Source: an uncultured Bacillaceae bacterium
GTDB lineage: Bacteria; Bacillota; Bacilli; Bacillales; Alkalibacillaceae
NCBI GenBank assembly: GCA_937983065.1
Contig: CALKAL010000127.1
Coordinates: forward strand, 1 to 18,522
Reading direction: 5' to 3'
Length of the DNA: 18,522 bases
Below the pieces are notes generated by a model that did no database searches, was not told the origin of the DNA, and worked only from the letters and a program-made list of their open reading frames with translations. The position numbers and the translations under genes were made by a program. Below are positions 1 through 5,973 of the stretch, one piece after another; the stretch's first letter is position 1, and every line of letters begins with the position of its first letter.

Positions 1-44
1 TAAAACGGCTAGCAGCTTTTGTTCATGAATATTCAGCTAAATAA
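1..44 (+). CDS. hemE: Uroporphyrinogen decarboxylase, 3' end only
   Basis: Only the last 13 codons and the stop are inside the window. Reading from base 3 they give KRLAAFVHEYSAK and a TAA at 42-44, which fits the C-terminal tail of HemE of Bacillaceae. The assignment leans on position: hemE directly precedes hemH and hemY in the hemEHY operon of B. subtilis and relatives. HemE converts uroporphyrinogen III to coproporphyrinogen III in the cytoplasm. The ribosome binding site of hemH begins immediately, overlapping this stop codon, so the two genes are surely co-transcribed. Confidence 0.75.
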   Translation, partial: KRLAAFVHEYSAK

Positions 45-58
45 GGAGATGAATGCAA

Positions 59-988
59 ATGGCAAAAAAAGAAGTAGGCTTACTCGTTATGGCTTATGGA
101 ACACCTTACAAATTAGAGGACATTGAAAGGTATTACACACACATTCGACATGGTAGACGTCCGAGTGATGAGGCAATCGCAGATTTAAGAAGTCGTTATG
201 AAGCGATTGGTGGGATCTCTCCACTAGCAAAAATTACAGAAGATCAAGCACAATCCCTTAGAGACAAATTAAATGAAGAACGCGATGATGTCGAATTTAA
301 ACTTTACCTCGGTTTAAAGCATATCGAGCCATTTATTGAAGATGCTGTTGAACAGATGGAGAAAGACGGGATTAAAGAAGCAGTTAGTATCGTACTAGCC
401 CCTCATTATTCAACATTCAGCATTAAATCATACAATGGCCGCGCGAAGGAAGAAGCGGATAAGCGGGGTATTAAATTAACATCAGTTGAAAGCTGGTACA
501 ATGAGCCAGGTTATATTAATTATTGGGTTGAAGAAATTAATAAAGTTTACGGTGAAATGACTGAGGAAGAGCGTAACAATGCTTGTTTAGTTGTTTCTGC
601 TCACAGTTTACCTGAAAAAATTTTACAAGATGGTGACCCGTATGTCGATCAGCTTCAAGAAACAGCAGATTTAATCGCTAAAGGTGCGGGGATTACTGAA
701 TATGCAGTCGGCTGGCAAAGTGAAGGAAACACTCCTGATCCGTGGTTAGGTCCAGACGTTCAAGATTTAACGAAGGATTTACATGCTGAAAAAGGGTATA
801 AAGCATTCGTCTATGCCCCAGTTGGCTTTGTTGCCGATCATTTAGAAGTTCTTTACGATAACGACGTTGAATGTAAAGAAGCTTGTGATGAAGTGAACGC
901 TTCCTATTATCGTCCAGAAATGCCTAATGCAAAACCTAAGTTTATCGATACCCTAGCAAAAGTCGTATTAGATGTTATGGAAGGGTAA
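59..988 (+). CDS. hemH: Ferrochelatase (coproporphyrin III ferrochelatase, CpfC)
   Basis: Inserts ferrous iron into coproporphyrin III, the penultimate step of the coproporphyrin-dependent haem route of Firmicutes; a soluble monomeric cytoplasmic enzyme. Family marks are the N-terminal GLLVMAYGTP, the ISPLA loop, the SAHSLPEK segment carrying the metal-binding histidine (about residue 182) and VADHLEVLYDND carrying the conserved glutamate (about 263). Two in-frame ATGs compete. The one at 53 is only 4 bases from AAGGAG (43-48); the one at 59 has a 10-base spacing and gives the same N-terminal register as B. subtilis HemH (Tyr13 in MAYGTP), with a total of 309 residues against 310. I chose 59. 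The gene sits between hemE and hemY, and its end carries the ribosome binding site for hemY. Confidence 0.97.
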   Translation: MAKKEVGLLVMAYGTPYKLEDIERYYTHIRHGRRPSDEAIADLRSRYEAIGGISPLAKITEDQAQSLRDKLNEERDDVEFKLYLGLKHIEPFIEDAVEQMEKDGIKEAVSIVLAPHYSTFSIKSYNGRAKEEADKRGIKLTSVESWYNEPGYINYWVEEINKVYGEMTEEERNNACLVVSAHSLPEKILQDGDPYVDQLQETADLIAKGAGITEYAVGWQSEGNTPDPWLGPDVQDLTKDLHAEKGYKAFVYAPVGFVADHLEVLYDNDVECKEACDEVNASYYRPEMPNAKPKFIDTLAKVVLDVMEG

Positions 989-994
989 TCGTTA

Positions 995-2380
995 ATGAAT
1001 CATAAAAAACATACAGTAATAATCGGCGGTGGCATTACGGGTCTATCCGCCGCTTATTATTTAAACAAAGAAACAAAGGATATGGACATTACGTTAATAG
1101 AAGCGTCGGAAGTACTTGGCGGTAAAATTCAAACGGTTCAGAAGGATGGGTTTACTTTTGAACGGGGACCGGATTCGTTTTTAGAGAGAAAACAATCCGT
1201 GCAAGAGCTTGCTAAAGAGTTAGGAATTGATGATCAATTAGTAAGAAACGCAACGGGTCAATCGTATATTTTATCCCAAGATCGATTACATCCGATTCCT
1301 AAAGGCTCTGTCATGGGTGTTCCGACAGAGTGGAAACCGTTTTTCAGCTCATCCCTCTTTACATTTGGCGGGAAGCTCGCGGCATTAAAAGATTTATCGA
1401 CAGCAAAAATGGATGCCGATGAAGATGTATCAGTCGGTCATTTTTTCCGCAGACGATTAGGAGACCAAGTTGTCGATCGGTTAATTCATCCGTTAATTTC
1501 AGGGATTTATTCAGGAGATATTGATAAACTGAGCTTAAAAGCGACGTTTCCACATTTTCTCACTGTTGAACAGAAACAAGGAAGTTTAACGAAAGGGTTG
1601 CGCCCGCCTAAATCAGCACAGACTAAAACAGGAAAGCGTAAAGGGCAATTTTTAACGTTCAAAAATGGACTGAAAACATTAATTAATGCATTAGAAAAAG
1701 AATTAGAAAAAGAGATTAACATTTTAAAAGAAACGGAAGTCAATCATATTGAAAAATCCGCTGATAAATATTCAATTGTCGTAAATGGAAAAGAAGAGAA
1801 GGTTGAAGCGGATTATATCATTATGACGACACCGTATCACGCAACGAAAAAAATCTTCTCGCAATACGATTTTATGCACGATTTTTTACAAGAAAAAAAT
1901 ACGTCGGTCGCCAATGTTGTTTTAGCCTTTGAAGAAGACGCGATGGAACAGCTCCCAGATGGCACAGGCTTCGTTGTCTCGAGAAAGGATCGTTATCGTA
2001 TTACAGCTTGTACGTGGACGCATAAAAAATGGCCCCATTCAACACCAGATGGAAATCTGTTAATAAGAGCCTATGTCGGAAAACCTGGTGATGAGGCAGT
2101 CCTTGAATTATCAGATGATGAAATAGAAGCAGTCGTTTTAGAAGATTTACAAACGATTTTGCCGATTGAAAAACCACCGTTATTTAAAATAGTCACACGA
2201 TGGTACGATGCAATGCCTCAATATACAGTTGGACATGTTGAACGATTAAATGAACTGAATGAAAAAATGGATAAATATTTGCCAGGCGTGATCTTGGCAG
2301 GAAATTCTTATCGCGGTGTCGGTTTACCAGACTGTGTGAATCAAGCTAAAGAAGCGGTTAATAAAATTGTTGCTGGATAA
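995..2380 (+). CDS. hemY: Coproporphyrinogen III oxidase, FAD-dependent (protoporphyrinogen oxidase family, CgoX)
   Basis: A flavoprotein of 461 residues that oxidises coproporphyrinogen III to coproporphyrin III, the substrate of HemH; the Gram-positive HemY-type enzyme is soluble or loosely membrane-associated. The N-terminus shows the dinucleotide-binding motif GGGITGLSAAYYL (residues 11-23) followed by an acidic residue at the expected strand end (LIEA). RGPDSFLERK and the C-terminal AGNSYRGVGLPDCVNQAKEA, the second FAD-contact region, are typical of the family. The ATG lies 6 bases after the hemH stop, and GGAAGGG at 979-985 overlaps the end of hemH, which suggests translational coupling. 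Length is close to the 470 residues of B. subtilis HemY. It is the last gene of the hem operon: a strong terminator follows directly. Confidence 0.96.
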   Translation: MNHKKHTVIIGGGITGLSAAYYLNKETKDMDITLIEASEVLGGKIQTVQKDGFTFERGPDSFLERKQSVQELAKELGIDDQLVRNATGQSYILSQDRLHPIPKGSVMGVPTEWKPFFSSSLFTFGGKLAALKDLSTAKMDADEDVSVGHFFRRRLGDQVVDRLIHPLISGIYSGDIDKLSLKATFPHFLTVEQKQGSLTKGLRPPKSAQTKTGKRKGQFLTFKNGLKTLINALEKELEKEINILKETEVNHIEKSADKYSIVVNGKEEKVEADYIIMTTPYHATKKIFSQYDFMHDFLQEKNTSVANVVLAFEEDAMEQLPDGTGFVVSRKDRYRITACTWTHKKWPHSTPDGNLLIRAYVGKPGDEAVLELSDDEIEAVVLEDLQTILPIEKPPLFKIVTRWYDAMPQYTVGHVERLNELNEKMDKYLPGVILAGNSYRGVGLPDCVNQAKEAVNKIVAG

Positions 2381-2384
2381 AAAT

Positions 2385-2434
2385 AAGCACTTAGATGTAA
2401 GTTGAATAATCAACGGCCATCTAAGTGCTTTTTT
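2385..2434. terminator. Rho-independent terminator, bidirectional, between hemY and yhfH
   Basis: A perfect 13-base inverted repeat, AAGCACTTAGATG (2385-2397) and CATCTAAGTGCTT (2418-2430), followed by a run of T to 2434. Inside the loop a second helix forms: GTTGA (2401-2405) with TCAAC (2410-2414) around ATAA. On the minus strand the same stem is followed by TATTTTTATCC, so it can also end the yhfH transcript. Confidence 0.9.
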
Positions 2435-2481
2435 AGATTGAAAATAGGTGATTGTTATATAATAGAGTCACTTAAGTTAAA

Positions 2482-2610
2482 CTACATGACTGGCGTGCAT
2501 TTTTCACATTGGTGCGTATAGCAATCGGCCTGTTCTCTCATCGTCTTTTTACATGATTTACAACGTTTCTTCGGTAAATTTCTAAAAAATTGGACGGGTG
2601 ATTGAAGCAA
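2482..2610 (-). CDS. yhfH: YhfH family protein, small four-cysteine zinc-ribbon-like protein
   Basis: A 42-residue protein read from a TTG at 2608-2610 to a TAG at 2482-2484. It begins MLQSPVQFFRNLPKKRCKSC and continues with a second cysteine group DCYTHQCEKC. The pattern of CxxC near residue 17, a lone cysteine in DCY, and a final CxxC is that of the YhfH family, which in B. subtilis also lies next to yhfI. The cysteines suggest binding of one zinc ion; the function of the family is unknown to me. The TTG start is supported by GAGGAGG (plus-strand 2620-2626) at 9 bases, and by a promoter with TTCACA and TATAAT boxes 17 bases apart. It is divergent from yhfI, and the hairpin behind hemY serves as its terminator. 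It is easily missed because of its length and start codon. Confidence 0.85.
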   Translation of the reverse strand: MLQSPVQFFRNLPKKRCKSCKKTMREQADCYTHQCEKCTPVM

Positions 2611-2651
2611 TGGGGGATTCCTCCTCATCGTTTAATAGAAGCTGTCATTGT

Positions 2652-2680
2652 ATTATACTGTACTAATACAGAAATGTGAA
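2652..2680 (-). promoter_or_regulatory. SigA-type promoter of yhfH
   Basis: On the minus strand a -35 box TTCACA (plus-strand 2675-2680) and a consensus -10 box TATAAT (2652-2657) are separated by exactly 17 bases. The spacer contains a small dyad, CTGTA-N4-TACAG (2658-2671). The predicted start lies about 30 bases before the yhfH start codon. On the plus strand a TATACT (2654-2659) could serve yhfI, but its -35 region is poor. Confidence 0.65.
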
Positions 2681-2722
2681 TATAAAATCTGTCATAGCAC
2701 AAAAATAGGAGGTTCGACCTAT

Positions 2723-3454
2723 ATGGAATTAAAAGTGATTGGATTTTGGGGGGCATACCCTGAAAAAGGTGAAGCAACGTCTTGTTATTTATTAACACAG
2801 GATGATTTTCGCATCGTTATTGATTTAGGAAGTGGGGCGCTTTCCCGATTGCAAAATTATGTTTCGATTGAGGAAATTAATGCAGTCGTCTTATCGCATT
2901 TTCATCATGACCATGTCGCGGACGTCGGGTCTTTTCAATACGCCTGTCTCGTCCAAGAACAGCTCGGAAAGTTACCTGGAAAAATGCCGATTTATGCCGC
3001 TAAAGATGATGGACAAGCTTTTCAATCATTAACCCATAACGGCACGATTGGTAAAGCGTATGATGATCGAAAAAGCTATGAAATCGGGCCGTTTACGTTC
3101 CAATTTTTAAAAACGAAGCACCCGAAACCGTGTTATGCAATGCGCATCACTCATGGTGATAAAACATTCGTATATACAGCTGACACATCGTATTTTGATG
3201 AACTTGTCGATTTTTCGCGAGGTGCTGATCTATTAATTGCTGAGGCGAGCTTTTATAAAGGGATGGACGGATCAAAAGCAGGACATATGACGAGCGAGCA
3301 ATGCGGAAAACTAGCCGAACGCGCTAAGGTGAAGCAACTGCTGTTAACCCATTTACCCCATTTCGGCGAGCATCAAGATTTAATTAAAGAAGCAAGCGAG
3401 CAATATCAAGGGAAGGTGGAGCTTGCTGAAGAGGGGTTGACGTATTTATTCTAA
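2723..3454 (+). CDS. yhfI: Metallo-beta-lactamase-fold hydrolase, YhfI family
   Basis: A 243-residue cytoplasmic protein of the metallo-beta-lactamase superfamily, most like the ribonuclease Z / phosphodiesterase branch. The zinc-binding motif HFHHDH is complete (His59, His61, Asp63, His64), and further ligands are expected in the ADTSYFDE segment and the final LTHLPHFG segment. The physiological substrate of YhfI is not known. The frame stays open upstream to base 2648, but the ATG at 2723 has AGGAGG (2707-2712) at 10 bases and gives the family N-terminus MELKVIGFWGAYP with the usual length of about 244 residues, so I start there. It is divergent from yhfH, as in B. subtilis where the two are neighbours. 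No hairpin lies directly after the stop; a stem-loop appears about 145 bases downstream. Confidence 0.92.
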   Translation: MELKVIGFWGAYPEKGEATSCYLLTQDDFRIVIDLGSGALSRLQNYVSIEEINAVVLSHFHHDHVADVGSFQYACLVQEQLGKLPGKMPIYAAKDDGQAFQSLTHNGTIGKAYDDRKSYEIGPFTFQFLKTKHPKPCYAMRITHGDKTFVYTADTSYFDELVDFSRGADLLIAEASFYKGMDGSKAGHMTSEQCGKLAERAKVKQLLLTHLPHFGEHQDLIKEASEQYQGKVELAEEGLTYLF

Positions 3455-3478
3455 ACAGTCGCGTGGAAGGAGGAATTT

Positions 3479-3577
3479 ATGGTGCACTTTCTTTCGGATA
3501 GGCTCAAATTTTCTGTTTTATGCTCAAATTCTTGTCGATTATGCTCAAGTTTTTGTCGATTATGCTCAAATTTATAG
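3479..3577 (+). CDS. Possible 32-codon cysteine-rich ORF built on a tandem repeat
   Basis: Starting 24 bases after the yhfI stop, AAGGAGG (3467-3473) stands 5 bases before an ATG. The frame encodes MVHFLSDRLKFSVLC and then a repeating LCSNSCR / LCSSFCR / LCSNL pattern before TAG at 3575-3577. The repeat unit of 21 bases is a multiple of three, so the frame is preserved through it. I do not recognise the peptide. It may be a real small peptide made from the yhfI transcript, or a chance reading of a non-coding repeat that happens to follow a ribosome binding site. I lean towards non-coding, but the Shine-Dalgarno match is as good as for the real genes nearby. Confidence 0.25.
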   Translation: MVHFLSDRLKFSVLCSNSCRLCSSFCRLCSNL

Positions 3578-3592
3578 ATTTATGCTCAAATT
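3501..3592 (+). repeat. Five-copy tandem repeat, ~21-base unit, core GCTCAAATT
   Basis: The core GCTCAA(A/G)TT occurs at 3502, 3522, 3543, 3564 and 3584, spaced 20, 21, 21 and 20 bases. The two central units are nearly identical over their whole length (ATGCTCAA-TT-TTGTCGATT); the outer ones diverge in the last third. It lies between yhfI and the stem-loop at 3598. I recall similar GCTCAAA-type intergenic repeats in other Bacillus genomes but cannot verify that here. Confidence 0.85.
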
Positions 3593-3597
3593 AAACA

Positions 3598-3628
3598 TTT
3601 AAGCTAGAGAAACTCTCTCTAGCTTAAA
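3598..3628. terminator. Stem-loop between yhfI and the convergent acidic-protein gene
   Basis: A perfect 13-base inverted repeat, TTTAAGCTAGAGA (3598-3610) and TCTCTAGCTTAAA (3616-3628), with a 5-base loop. It sits between two convergent genes and contains the stop codon of the minus-strand gene. Neither side carries a long run of T (plus side AAAATG, minus side TGTTTAATTT), so termination may be weak; stabilising 3' ends is the alternative. Confidence 0.6.
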
Positions 3629-3860
3629 AATGTTCATCATATATTTTACGTAAATGTTCTGTTAACTTTTCTTTTTCTGTTGATGACAAGGTTTTATCAT
3701 AAAGTAATTCAAAATCTAAATCTTCCAGAAAAATCGTTTTCGGTTCTGCAACGGTTACTGTGCTGTCTCCACCTTCAAGATCTGAATATATTAGCTTCGT
3801 TTCAATATGTTCATCATTTTCATCAAAGTAATCTTCAATTAAAAAGACTAAATTATTCAA
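3624..3860 (-). CDS. Uncharacterised small acidic protein
   Basis: A 78-residue protein, rich in Asp and Glu, that I do not recognise. No signal peptide, membrane segment or cysteine is visible. The sequence alternates short hydrophobic stretches (LVFLIEDYF, TIFLEDLDFELLYD) with charged ones and ends in a likely amphipathic helix (STEKEKLTEHLRKIYDEHF), which fits a small soluble alpha/beta protein. The start is a TTG at 3858-3860: an in-frame stop lies 8 codons upstream and there is no ATG or GTG between, and GGAAG about 11 bases before it is a weak ribosome binding site. The opposite strand also has an open frame here, but it lacks a ribosome binding site and has an unlikely composition. The gene is divergent from lplJ and convergent with yhfI. 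Confidence 0.55.
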   Translation of the reverse strand: MNNLVFLIEDYFDENDEHIETKLIYSDLEGGDSTVTVAEPKTIFLEDLDFELLYDKTLSSTEKEKLTEHLRKIYDEHF

Positions 3861-3923
3861 AGCGTGATTACTTCCATCGCTTTAACCCCAATTCATTGCG
3901 ATTATTTCAATATTTATTTACAA

Positions 3924-3950
3924 TATAATAGGGAAAGCGAAAAAAGGAGG
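3924..3950 (+). promoter_or_regulatory. -10 box and ribosome binding site of lplJ
   Basis: A consensus TATAAT at 3924-3929 stands 30 bases before the lplJ start; no convincing -35 hexamer lies 16-18 bases upstream (ATTATT at 3901). AAGGAGG at 3944-3950 is 8 bases from the ATG and fixes the start. If the -10 box is used, the leader is very short, about 23 bases. Confidence 0.45.
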
Positions 3951-3958
3951 AGCAGCAC

Positions 3959-4966
3959 ATGTTATATTTTATCGATAACGAAGGCATTACAGATCCAGCT
4001 ATCAATTTGGCGATTGAAGAGTATGCATTGAAAAATTTAAAAATCGATCATGAAGATCAATATTTACTTTTTTACGTGAACGGTCCTTCAATTATTATCG
4101 GACGTAACCAAAACTCCGTTGAAGAGATTAATACAGATTTCGTTGAGAAAAATAATATAAAAGTCATTCGTCGTCTTTCTGGCGGTGGCGCGGTTTATCA
4201 TGATTTACAAAATTTAAACTATAGCTTCCTTGCTGTGGACGAGGGCGATAGTTTTAGTAACTTCGCAAAATTTACGAAACCCGTCATTGAAGCACTACAT
4301 AAATTAGGGGTTAATGCAGAATTACAAGGACGAAACGATATAACTGTTGACGGACGGAAAATTTCGGGTAATGCGCAATTTACGACAGACGGAAGAATGT
4401 TTAGCCATGGAACGTTAATGCTCGATTCCGAAGTGGAAAATGTCGTTTCATCTTTAAAAGTAAAATCAGAAAAAATTCGTTCAAAAGGAATTAAATCAAT
4501 CCGTAGTCGAGTTGCAAATATTTCTGAATTCCTTGAAGAAAAAATTTCGATGGACGAGTTTAAAGAAATGTTATTGAAATATATTTTCGATGTTGATGAT
4601 ATCAAAGATGTTCCACGCTATGAATTAACAGAAGAAGATTGGGAGAAAATCCACGAAATATCAAGAAATCGATATCAAAAATGGGAATGGAACTACGGAC
4701 GCTCTCCTGCCTTTAACATTCAATATACGAAACGAATTGAAGGCGTTGGGACATATGACGTTAGACTTGATGTTAAAAAAGGTATTATTGAAAACTGTAA
4801 AATTTACGGTGACTTCTTCGGAATTGGAGAAATCGTCGAGCTAGAAGATCAGCTGAAAGGTGTTCAATATAACCGTGAAGCGATTAAAGAAGCGGTGAAA
4901 GAGGTTGATTTACAGTACTATTTAGGAAAATTAACAGAAGATGATTTTCTATCATTAGTGTACTAA
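3959..4966 (+). CDS. lplJ: Lipoate-protein ligase
   Basis: Activates free lipoate with ATP and attaches it to lipoyl domains, for salvage of lipoate for the pyruvate, 2-oxoglutarate and branched-chain dehydrogenases and the glycine cleavage system. The N-terminal catalytic domain shows the lipoate-loop motif RRLSGGGAVYHD (71-82), the GRNQN segment (48-52) and the catalytic lysine in DGRKISGNAQ (Lys134, equal to Lys133 of E. coli LplA). The C-terminal accessory domain follows (about 240-335, with GTYDVRLDVKKG and GDFFGIG). Length of 335 residues is close to the 331 of B. subtilis LplJ. The start is set by AAGGAGG 8 bases upstream. It appears to be a single-gene unit with its own -10 box and a terminator at 4985. 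The same neighbour, yhfI, precedes it in B. subtilis. Confidence 0.95.
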   Translation: MLYFIDNEGITDPAINLAIEEYALKNLKIDHEDQYLLFYVNGPSIIIGRNQNSVEEINTDFVEKNNIKVIRRLSGGGAVYHDLQNLNYSFLAVDEGDSFSNFAKFTKPVIEALHKLGVNAELQGRNDITVDGRKISGNAQFTTDGRMFSHGTLMLDSEVENVVSSLKVKSEKIRSKGIKSIRSRVANISEFLEEKISMDEFKEMLLKYIFDVDDIKDVPRYELTEEDWEKIHEISRNRYQKWEWNYGRSPAFNIQYTKRIEGVGTYDVRLDVKKGIIENCKIYGDFFGIGEIVELEDQLKGVQYNREAIKEAVKEVDLQYYLGKLTEDDFLSLVY

Positions 4967-4984
4967 AATATTGTTAACCAGCAT

Positions 4985-5020
4985 ATAACTCACATCTAAG
5001 ACATAGGTGTGGGTTATTTT
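4985..5020 (+). terminator. Rho-independent terminator of lplJ
   Basis: ATAACTCACATCT (4985-4997) pairs with AGGTGTGGGTTAT (5005-5017) over 13 base pairs including two G-U pairs, with a 7-base loop, followed by TTTTTATTTATT. Confidence 0.85.
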
Positions 5021-5201
5021 TATTTATTAGGGGTATTACTGAACACCATTAGTTAGTTTATTTAAGTATTGTTTTATTACTTAATAATTAAAGACGAGCC
5101 CATTATTACTGAATAGTCAGTTTCTTTATTGATTTTTTTTACAATTATCTATAATTATAACAGACTTAAAAGTTAAATAATTATTTAAAGGGTGATTTCA
5201 T

Positions 5202-5717
5202 TTGTTAAAGAAGATATTTATAGGAGGCTTAATCCTATTAACCATGGCTGCCTGTTCCGAAACGGGTTCAAATGATGGATCTCATGGACTCATCAATGAA
5301 TCAGTGTCTGAAGGTGAATTCAAATTAGAAATGGATTCGAGTAAAGAGATTTATAAAGATGACGAGCCTATTGATATAAGTGCTAGTCTCGTTTACGTTG
5401 GTGAAAAAAGTACAGCTACTATTTTACATGCTAAACCGCTTATGCCGTTTGTCGTTGAACAAATTGATGGGGATATAAAGCTTGAAACGTCAGTCGCGCT
5501 AGCTGAAGTAAAAAGTGAATTGAAAAAAGATGAACGGGTAAGAGGGCAATTATCTAACCTTACAGTAAGCAATGGATCTACAGAAATTGATTTAGAAAAT
5601 AATGATGAAATTATTTTACCTGAAGGGGAATATGAGATCACGGTTGTAGCGACTTTTAAATATGATGATGTAGATTATGAAATTCCTTTAACGATCCAAA
5701 TAAAGATAGAAAGCTAG
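5202..5717 (+). CDS. Putative lipoprotein, possibly Ig-like fold
   Basis: A 171-residue exported lipoprotein of unknown function. The N-terminus has two lysines, a hydrophobic stretch and the lipobox TMAAC with the lipidated Cys18, followed by a Ser/Gly/Asn-rich linker (19-32) and then one domain of alternating beta-strand character (about 38-171, with FKLEMDSSKEIY, IDISASLVYVG, GEYEITVVATFKY and IPLTIQIKIES). That pattern resembles Ig-like domains such as those of BsuPI-type proteins; this is an inference from strand pattern only. The start is a TTG preceded by GGGTGAT, a modest ribosome binding site. A TATAAT (5150-5155) lies upstream with TTGATT only 15 bases before it. It has its own terminator at 5822, so it is probably expressed apart from the ABC operon that follows. 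Confidence 0.75.
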   Translation: MLKKIFIGGLILLTMAACSETGSNDGSHGLINESVSEGEFKLEMDSSKEIYKDDEPIDISASLVYVGEKSTATILHAKPLMPFVVEQIDGDIKLETSVALAEVKSELKKDERVRGQLSNLTVSNGSTEIDLENNDEIILPEGEYEITVVATFKYDDVDYEIPLTIQIKIES

Positions 5718-5821
5718 TTTGAAATATTTCGCTTGTCAAATTCGCTATTTGCTATTAAAAATAATATTAAAAATTTCATATGATGATCAACAATTGATTT
5801 AACAATAATGGTACCGTTTTC

Positions 5822-5857
5822 AAAAATCTTTAAGCATTTCGCTTAAAGATTTTTTTG
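5822..5857 (+). terminator. Rho-independent terminator downstream of the lipoprotein gene
   Basis: AAAAATCTTTAAGC (5822-5835) and GCTTAAAGATTTTT (5841-5854) form a perfect 14-base stem with a 5-base loop, ending in seven T (5850-5856). The 100 bases between the lipoprotein stop and this hairpin hold nothing else I can identify. Confidence 0.88.
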
Positions 5858-5868
5858 CGTAAAAAGGG

Positions 5869-5897
5869 TTGATTTTCATTCTTCCAGCGCATATACT
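5869..5897 (+). promoter_or_regulatory. SigA-type promoter of the ABC transporter operon
   Basis: TTGATT (5869-5874) and TATACT (5892-5897) are separated by 17 bases. The predicted start near 5904 leaves a leader of about 70 bases, too short for a T-box or common riboswitch. Three copies of (C/T)ATAAAAG lie in the leader at 5928, 5944 and 5952. Confidence 0.65.
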
Positions 5898-5973
5898 TGT
5901 AAGCAAACAAAAAAATATACTTTAACACATAAAAGCGTGTAAGCATAAAAGTATAAAAGTTTAGGGAGAGAGA

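Noticed and set aside
3501..3592. Tandem repeat as a CRISPR array.
   Set aside because: Units are directly adjacent with no unique spacers of 30-40 bases, and no cas gene is present.
3680..3928. Plus-strand open frame of 82 codons opposite the acidic-protein gene.
   Set aside because: No ribosome binding site and a composition (His/Phe/Leu/Arg-rich) typical of an antisense shadow; the minus-strand frame has a more natural protein composition.
4219..4605. 128-codon open frame antisense to lplJ.
   Set aside because: It lies wholly within a well-conserved gene, and its Ser/Phe-rich composition is the usual mirror of an A+T-rich coding strand.
5898..5973. T-box or riboswitch leader before the TrpX-like transporter operon.
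   Set aside because: The predicted leader is about 70 bases, has no terminator-antiterminator pair and no T-box sequence; the hairpin at 5822 lies before the promoter and belongs to the lipoprotein gene.
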